From assembly GCA_017643845.1 (NCBI GenBank), contig JAEPMR010000006.1, positions 1-64,000 of the forward strand: DNA of 64,000 bases. The letters are read 5' to 3'. A model generated the notes under the pieces. That model was not told the DNA's origin and made no database searches. It saw nothing but the letters and a program-made list of their open reading frames with translations. This DNA comes from Marivivens sp. (GTDB lineage: Bacteria > Pseudomonadota > Alphaproteobacteria > Rhodobacterales > Rhodobacteraceae). Positions 59,866 to 64,000 of this stretch are shown here, in pieces. Every line of letters starts with the position of its first letter. The first letter of the stretch is position 1. A program made the translations under genes and the position numbers.

Positions 59866-60471
59866 TCAGATGTCGAGGAAAACCGTCTCGCCCTCGCCCT
59901 GTAGTCGAATGTCGAAGCGGTACTTGCCGTCGCCGGTTTTCTTGGCGATCAGGGTATTCACCCGTGGTCGCTGTTCGATTCGGATCAGCAACGGGTCATT
60001 GGCGTTGTCCTCGTCTTCGAAATAGATCCGGGTATTGAGACCTACGTTAATCCCACGTGCGACGACCCAAAGGGAAATATGAGGCGCGCTCTCGACTCCA
60101 CCGCGCCCCTGGTAAGAGCCAGGTTTGACTGTGCGCAAGGTAAACTCGCCGCTTTCCGCGTCGGCCGCAAAGCGGCAATGGCCTGTAAAGGCCGGATCGG
60201 CGCTTTTATCGCCCGGAAACACGCCCCCAGCATCGCATTGCCAGCTCTCGATCAACGCATCTCGCATCGCCCAGCCGGTGCCGTCAAATACGGAGCCAAC
60301 GATCTCAACGATCTCACCCTTGGCCTTGCTTTCATCCAGAAAAGGCGTGGTGCCAATCTCTTCGTCATAGTATCCTGCGTTTCCCGCATAGGTAGGCATC
60401 AGGCCGATATGGACATAAGGACCCGCCGTTTGCGAGGCGCTTTCGATCAGTGTTTCAAGTTTCTGAACCAT
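59866..60471 (-). CDS. pcaG: Protocatechuate 3,4-dioxygenase alpha subunit
   Basis: 201 aa from ATG 60471, one base after the pcaH stop. SASQTAGPYVHIGLMPTYAG, GSVFDGTGWAMRDALIESWQ, CDAGGVFPG, GEFTLRTVKPGSYQGRGGVE, SAPHISLWVVARGINVGLNT, RIYFEDEDNANDP. Structural partner of PcaH; the two form the ring-cleaving dioxygenase. Complete. Confidence 0.95.
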   Translation of the reverse strand: MVQKLETLIESASQTAGPYVHIGLMPTYAGNAGYYDEEIGTTPFLDESKAKGEIVEIVGSVFDGTGWAMRDALIESWQCDAGGVFPGDKSADPAFTGHCRFAADAESGEFTLRTVKPGSYQGRGGVESAPHISLWVVARGINVGLNTRIYFEDEDNANDPLLIRIEQRPRVNTLIAKKTGDGKYRFDIRLQGEGETVFLDI

Positions 60472-60472
60472 T

Positions 60473-61201
60473 TCACATGCCCTCCAGCTTGTTTTCAAAC
60501 ATGGTCTGACGGCGACCCCGCAAAACAATGTCAAATTTATAGGCGAGAAAATCGAGTGGGCGCGATTTCGAGAAATCGAGCGGCGCGACCAGCCGGTCGA
60601 GCTGGCTGCGATCCTTGATGGTCGCGGCGATCGGGCAGTGATTGATGAGCGGATCGCCCTCGAAATACATCTGCGAGATTAACCTTTGGCCGAAGCTGTG
60701 GCCAAATATCGAAAAGTGGATGTGCATCGGACGCCAGTCATTGGCACGGTTAGGCCAGGGGTAAGCCCCTGGACGAATGGTCAAGAATTCGTAGTATCCG
60801 TTTTCATCCGTGATGGTCCGACCGCAGCCGCCGAAATTTGGGTCGAGCGGTGCGAAATAGGTGTCTTTCTTGTGCCGGTAGCGCCCACCCGCATTAGCCT
60901 GCCAGATCTCTATTAGCGCGTTCGGTATCGGGCGGTTCATCTCGTCCAGCAAGCGGCCATGCACCAGGATGCGTTCGCCCACGGCGGGAGCAGCACCCTT
61001 TGTCCAGTTCAAGATCAGGTTGTTGTCGAGCGCGCCGAGCTTCGTGTGGCCGAATCTCGGACCAGTCTCTTCCGAGGGAGTGCTCTCCATCGAAAGCAAC
61101 GGCAGGAAGGGCGAGCGCGCGACGCTCGTTTTGTAGCCAGGATCATAGGGCTCGGGGTGGATCGCGCGGTTGCGCGGAATCAGTGGTCCATGGTCAGTCA
61201 T
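60473..61201 (-). CDS. pcaH: Protocatechuate 3,4-dioxygenase beta subunit
   Basis: 242 aa from ATG 61201, which overlaps the pcaC stop (TAATG). NALIEIWQANAGGRYRHKKD, GRTITDENGYYEFLTIRPGA with active-site tyrosines, WRPMHIHFSIFGHSFGQRLI with the ferric-iron histidines, QMYFEGDPLINHCPIA. Catalytic subunit that opens protocatechuate to 3-carboxy-cis,cis-muconate. Complete. Confidence 0.96.
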   Translation of the reverse strand: MTDHGPLIPRNRAIHPEPYDPGYKTSVARSPFLPLLSMESTPSEETGPRFGHTKLGALDNNLILNWTKGAAPAVGERILVHGRLLDEMNRPIPNALIEIWQANAGGRYRHKKDTYFAPLDPNFGGCGRTITDENGYYEFLTIRPGAYPWPNRANDWRPMHIHFSIFGHSFGQRLISQMYFEGDPLINHCPIAATIKDRSQLDRLVAPLDFSKSRPLDFLAYKFDIVLRGRRQTMFENKLEGM

Positions 61202-61581
61202 TAGATACTTTCCTCCATTTCCGCATAAGTCTGCTTGGCCAGCTTTAGCGCGTGGTTGGCTTTCGGCACGCCAGCATAGATCGCGACGTGTTGCAGCGCC
61301 TCGGCGACATCCGCTTTCGAGGCACCGGTATTGGCGGTAGCCCGGATATGCATTGGAATTTCCTCGAAATTTCCTGTCGCGGCCAGCAGTGCGAGGGTCA
61401 ACATCGAGCGTTCGCGTCGGGTGATCCGCTCCGACGCCCAAACAGTTCCCCATGCGCTTTCGGTGATCAACGACTGAAACGGCAAGTCGAATTCGGTCTT
61501 GCCTGCCTCTGCCCGGTCCACATGGGCCTCGCCCAGCACCTCGCGGCGCACTTGCATGCCTTTGTCGAACGTCTCTGTCAT
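61201..61581 (-). CDS. pcaC: 4-carboxymuconolactone decarboxylase
   Basis: 126 aa from ATG 61581, overlapping the pcaD stop. MTETFDKGMQVRREVLGEAH, LITESAWGTVWASERITRRE, RSMLTLALLAATGNFEEIPM, HIRATANTGASKADVAEALQ, HVAIYAGVPKANHALK are the conserved stretches, with the catalytic His and Glu. Single domain, not fused to PcaD as in some actinobacteria. Confidence 0.95.
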   Translation of the reverse strand: MTETFDKGMQVRREVLGEAHVDRAEAGKTEFDLPFQSLITESAWGTVWASERITRRERSMLTLALLAATGNFEEIPMHIRATANTGASKADVAEALQHVAIYAGVPKANHALKLAKQTYAEMEESI

Positions 61582-62360
61582 GGGATGATCCTTTCCACGA
61601 AATTCATCAGGGTGTGGGCAAATACCTTTGGCTGCTCTACCGCAGGAAGATGGCCGGAGCGGTCGAACATGACTAAATCGGAGCGGGGCAGGGCGGCGGC
61701 GAGCTTTTCGACCACGTCCGGCGGCGTCGCCTGATCGTGATAGCCGCCGATCACCAGCGCGGGCTGGGTGATTTCGCGAAGGCGGTCGGTGATGTCGGTG
61801 CCGGCGATCGCCGCGCAAGTGGCTATATAGCCTTCCGTATCTGTCCGGGTGAGCAGCGCCCGCCACAGATCGGTTTCAAGAGTCGCAAGCATATCGGGGC
61901 CGAACCACCGCTGTAGGATGCCGTCTGCCATTGCCGCCATGCCATTAGTGCGTACACCCTCGATCCGACTCAGCCAGCTATCCGCATTTCCCAGCATTGG
62001 GGCGGTATTCGAAAGCACCAAGCCGATCACCCTATCCGGCGCCATGAGCGCGATGTGCTGCGCGATCAGGCCGCCGATGGAGCAACCGACGATCACCGCC
62101 TGAGCGAGACCGATATGGTCCATCGCGGCCAGCACGTCCTCGGCCAGCTCTGGAATGCCATATCCCCGCGGCGCGGTACTGCTCAGCCCGTGACCGCGCT
62201 TGTCCATGCGCAAGTTCGACCAGCCCGCGGGTAGAAGCGCGACGACATCGTCCCACATCCGCAGGTCTGTGCCGAGCGAATTGATGAAGACAAGCGCGAC
62301 ACCTTCGCCGTCAGTGGCGCGCAGATGCGTGGTGCCCCAATCGCGTTTCAATGCCTGCAT
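61578..62360 (-). CDS. pcaD: 3-oxoadipate enol-lactonase
   Basis: 260 aa from ATG 62360 behind AGGAGG. Alpha/beta hydrolase: LVFINSLGTDLRMWDDVVAL, MDKRGHGLSSTAPRGYGIPE, AVIVGCSIGGLIAQHIALMA with nucleophile Ser in GCSIGG, GGYHDQATPPDV (Asp), DRSGHLPAVEQP (His). First gene of pcaDCHGB, the alphaproteobacterial order, under PcaQ. Complete. Confidence 0.94.
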   Translation of the reverse strand: MQALKRDWGTTHLRATDGEGVALVFINSLGTDLRMWDDVVALLPAGWSNLRMDKRGHGLSSTAPRGYGIPELAEDVLAAMDHIGLAQAVIVGCSIGGLIAQHIALMAPDRVIGLVLSNTAPMLGNADSWLSRIEGVRTNGMAAMADGILQRWFGPDMLATLETDLWRALLTRTDTEGYIATCAAIAGTDITDRLREITQPALVIGGYHDQATPPDVVEKLAAALPRSDLVMFDRSGHLPAVEQPKVFAHTLMNFVERIIP

Positions 62361-62435
62361 GGTATCCTCCTGCCGATAATTTGGCATAACTTTTCCCTTT
62401 ACAAAAATATGATCTTGGCCAAAAGCTATAACCAA
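62361..62435. promoter_or_regulatory. pcaD-pcaQ divergent control region
   Basis: 75 bases with TATAACC-type sequences: ATAATTTGGCATAAC (about 62376-62390) and CTATAACCAAATGG near pcaQ. PcaQ of rhizobia binds ATAACC-containing sites upstream of pcaD, so these are candidates. No certain -35/-10 assigned. Confidence 0.4.
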
Positions 62436-63353
62436 ATGGATATACCTAATGGTCTGAAACTGCGCCATCTCGAAGCTTTCCTGACCGTTGCTCAAGCCGG
62501 AACAATCTCTGCTGCGGCGCGGCAACGGAACGTGTCGCAGCCGGCATTGTCAAAAACGATCTCGGAACTGGAGGGGCTGCTTGGCGCGCATCTCTTCGAG
62601 CGTACAGGGCGGCGGGCCGTCTTAACCCCGGCAGGTGAGAATTTTCGTGCTCATGCCCGCGCCGCGCTGCAAAGCCTCGAGGCAGGGGTGCGCGACCTGT
62701 CGGGGCAGGTGGCGGCGGGGCTGGTGAAGGTTGGGTTGCTGCCGACCGTGGCCGGTGGGTTCTTCCCCTCGGTCGCTCTTGCATTCTCGCAGGCGCGCCC
62801 GGATGCGCGGATCGGTATAATCACTGGGCCGAACCACTACCTGCTCGAACGACTGCGCGGCGGCAAGATTGACCTTATGGTCGGGCGCATGCCACGGGCA
62901 GCCGACATGGCAGGCCTGTCTTTCGAGTATCTCTATGACGAGCCGATCTTGCTGGTGGCGCGCGCCGGACATCCAGCGCTGGATCTGCCGGTGACCGACG
63001 CTCTGCTACGCTATCCCCTCATCCTGCCCAACCCCGGTGCGATCATTCGTCAGAGCGTGGATCAATACCTTGCCGCGATGGGGTTATCCGATCTCACACC
63101 GGTGTTCGAGACGGTGGCCCTGCCGGCGGCGCAAACGCTTCTCGAAGGTTCTGAGATGCTCTGGTTCATCTCGCGCGGCGTCGTGGCGCGGGAAATTGCG
63201 CGCGGCAGCCTTGCTGCGCTCGATCTAAAGTCGGATTACATGGCCGGGGCGGTTGGTCTGACACGCAAGTTCACGTTCGACGAAGACAGCCATGCCGATC
63301 TGCTGGCGCGGCTTCTGCACCGGCGGGTTGAAGAGGATTGCGCCCGTCGTTGA
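62436..63353 (+). CDS. pcaQ: LysR-type regulator PcaQ
   Basis: 305 aa from ATG 62436 (earlier in-frame codons lie in the pcaD promoter and gene and were rejected). HTH: LKLRHLEAFLTVAQAGTISA, AARQRNVSQPALSKTISELE, LLGAHLFERTGRRAVLTPAG. Ligand domain with GLVKVGLLPTVAGGFFPSVA and LIGRMP-like LMVGRMPRAADMAGLSFEYL. PcaQ activates pcaDCHGB with beta-carboxymuconate or its lactone as coinducer in other alphaproteobacteria. Confidence 0.92.
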   Translation: MDIPNGLKLRHLEAFLTVAQAGTISAAARQRNVSQPALSKTISELEGLLGAHLFERTGRRAVLTPAGENFRAHARAALQSLEAGVRDLSGQVAAGLVKVGLLPTVAGGFFPSVALAFSQARPDARIGIITGPNHYLLERLRGGKIDLMVGRMPRAADMAGLSFEYLYDEPILLVARAGHPALDLPVTDALLRYPLILPNPGAIIRQSVDQYLAAMGLSDLTPVFETVALPAAQTLLEGSEMLWFISRGVVAREIARGSLAALDLKSDYMAGAVGLTRKFTFDEDSHADLLARLLHRRVEEDCARR

Positions 63354-63358
63354 GCCAG

Positions 63359-64000
63359 TCAGACGGCTTCTAGCGCAATAGCAATACCCTGTCCTACACC
63401 GATACACATGGTGGATAGCGATTTCTCACCAGGCTTGAGGTCAAGCATCGCGGTGCCAGTAATCCGCGCACCCGACATGCCCAGCGGATGACCCAACGCG
63501 ATTGCCCCGCCATTGGGGTTCACACGCACGTCATCATCAGCAATCCCAAGATTACGCAACGTGGCGAGGCCCTGCGAGGCGAAAGCTTCGTTAAGCTCAA
63601 TCACTGCGAACTCCTCTTGGCGCAGGCCAAGACGCGCCAGAAGCTTTCTCGAGGCCGGAGCCGGGCCGAAGCCCATGATGCGCGGCGCCACGCCGGCGGT
63701 TGCCCCGCCGAGCACTCTGGCGATCGGCTTAAGCCCATGCTTTTCGGCAGCTTCTTTCGTCGAAAGGATCAAAGCGGCAGACCCGTCATTCACGCCAGAG
63801 GCGTTGCCCGCTGTCACAGTGCCATCGGCTTTCACGAAGGGCCGAAGTTTTTTCAGGCCTTCGTATGTAGTCGTGGAACGCGGATGCTCGTCGGTGTCGA
63901 TGACCAGAGGATCACCTTTGCGCTGCGGGATCGTAACCGGCACGATCTCCTGGGCCAAACGGCCATTGACTTGGGCTTTGGCCGCTTTCTGCTGCGAGCG
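63359..64000 (-). CDS. pcaF: 3-oxoadipyl-CoA thiolase, 3' part
   Basis: The frame is open to the window edge (14 codons beyond 63958), giving the C-terminal 213 residues. GNASGVNDGSAALILSTKEA, RIMGFGPAPASRKLLARLGL, VIELNEAFASQGLATLRNLG, NPNGGAIALGHPLGMSGARI (His) and MCIGVGQGIAI (Cys) are thiolase hallmarks; the nucleophilic Cys lies outside. Context in the pca cluster and sequence style fit PcaF; other acetyl-CoA acetyltransferases cannot be excluded. pcaIJ may follow outside the window. Confidence 0.9.
   Translation of the reverse strand, partial: RSQQKAAKAQVNGRLAQEIVPVTIPQRKGDPLVIDTDEHPRSTTTYEGLKKLRPFVKADGTVTAGNASGVNDGSAALILSTKEAAEKHGLKPIARVLGGATAGVAPRIMGFGPAPASRKLLARLGLRQEEFAVIELNEAFASQGLATLRNLGIADDDVRVNPNGGAIALGHPLGMSGARITGTAMLDLKPGEKSLSTMCIGVGQGIAIALEAV

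Noticed and set aside
1-64000. CRISPR array, tRNA or rRNA genes
   Set aside because: No regularly spaced direct repeats, no cloverleaf-forming or rRNA-like sequence noticed on either strand. This was by reading, not by a covariance-model search.

Overview
The window reads as part of a RepABC-type plasmid, or a chromid-like replicon, of an alphaproteobacterium. The Roseobacter group of Rhodobacterales is the most likely source. The signs are a repA-repB-repC replicon (30981-34443), a high-GC backbone of small DUF proteins typical of rhodobacterial plasmids, and a pcaQ/pcaDCHGB protocatechuate operon of alphaproteobacterial layout. The species and the size of the whole molecule cannot be told from this window.

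Layout. (1) 1-3080: start of a probable mobilisation accessory gene running off the left edge, a candidate oriT hairpin region, a DUF736-like gene and its decayed copy, and a DUF2493 gene. (2) 3082-7586: a defence module. A PIN-domain protein and a fused XRE/ImmA-IrrE regulator lie on the minus strand. Divergent from them is a compact CBASS operon (possible 35-aa leader, patatin-like phospholipase CapV, CD-NTase, stand-alone E2-like protein). (3) 7726-21385: plasmid backbone on the minus strand: tandem DUF736, DUF6915, DUF6878, a 1420-aa methylase/Strawberry-notch helicase, PrlF-YhaV toxin-antitoxin, DUF6927, a ParB-like protein, DUF3768 and an ArdC-like protein. Six transcription-unit boundaries here carry the same 20-bp motif. 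(4) 21660-29514: a tightly overlapped operon of sulfur-trafficking and membrane genes with a divergent ArsR-rhodanese fusion regulator. (5) 29717-37412: a decayed ParB-like gene, repC/ctRNA/repB/repA with three identical parS-like palindromes inside the coding sequences, a serine recombinase, a ParDE-like toxin-antitoxin pair and a tyrosine recombinase next to a dif-like palindrome. (6) 37584-42700: a DUF1403-ScpB pair and an AAA ATPase plus subtilisin pair of IetAS type. (7) 42830-53658: a mobile-element graveyard: truncated IS110, complete IS21-type element, truncated TRAP permease, IS6 and IstA remnants, decayed ABC ATPase, a secreted hydrolase and a TniABQ transposon with visible terminal repeats. 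(8) 53643-64000: redox and catabolic genes: truncated qorB-like gene with HxlR regulator, Bcr/CflA exporter, SufR-like regulator divergent from sodB, a HAD phosphatase, pcaB-G-H-C-D with divergent pcaQ, and the 3' part of pcaF.

How it fits together. The replicon is protected by several stabilising systems (RepAB/parS, PrlF-YhaV, ParDE, possibly PIN-XRE/ImmA and IetAS) and carries phage-defence genes (CBASS, IetAS) and a probable anti-restriction protein (ArdC). Its cargo is aromatic degradation (protocatechuate to the 3-oxoadipate branch) and sulfur and oxidative-stress functions. The most interesting parts are the E2-only CBASS with its fused CapH/CapP-like regulator and operator-like repeats, the dispersed 20-bp motif of the backbone, and the replicon palindromes embedded in rep coding sequence. 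No tRNA, rRNA or CRISPR array was seen.
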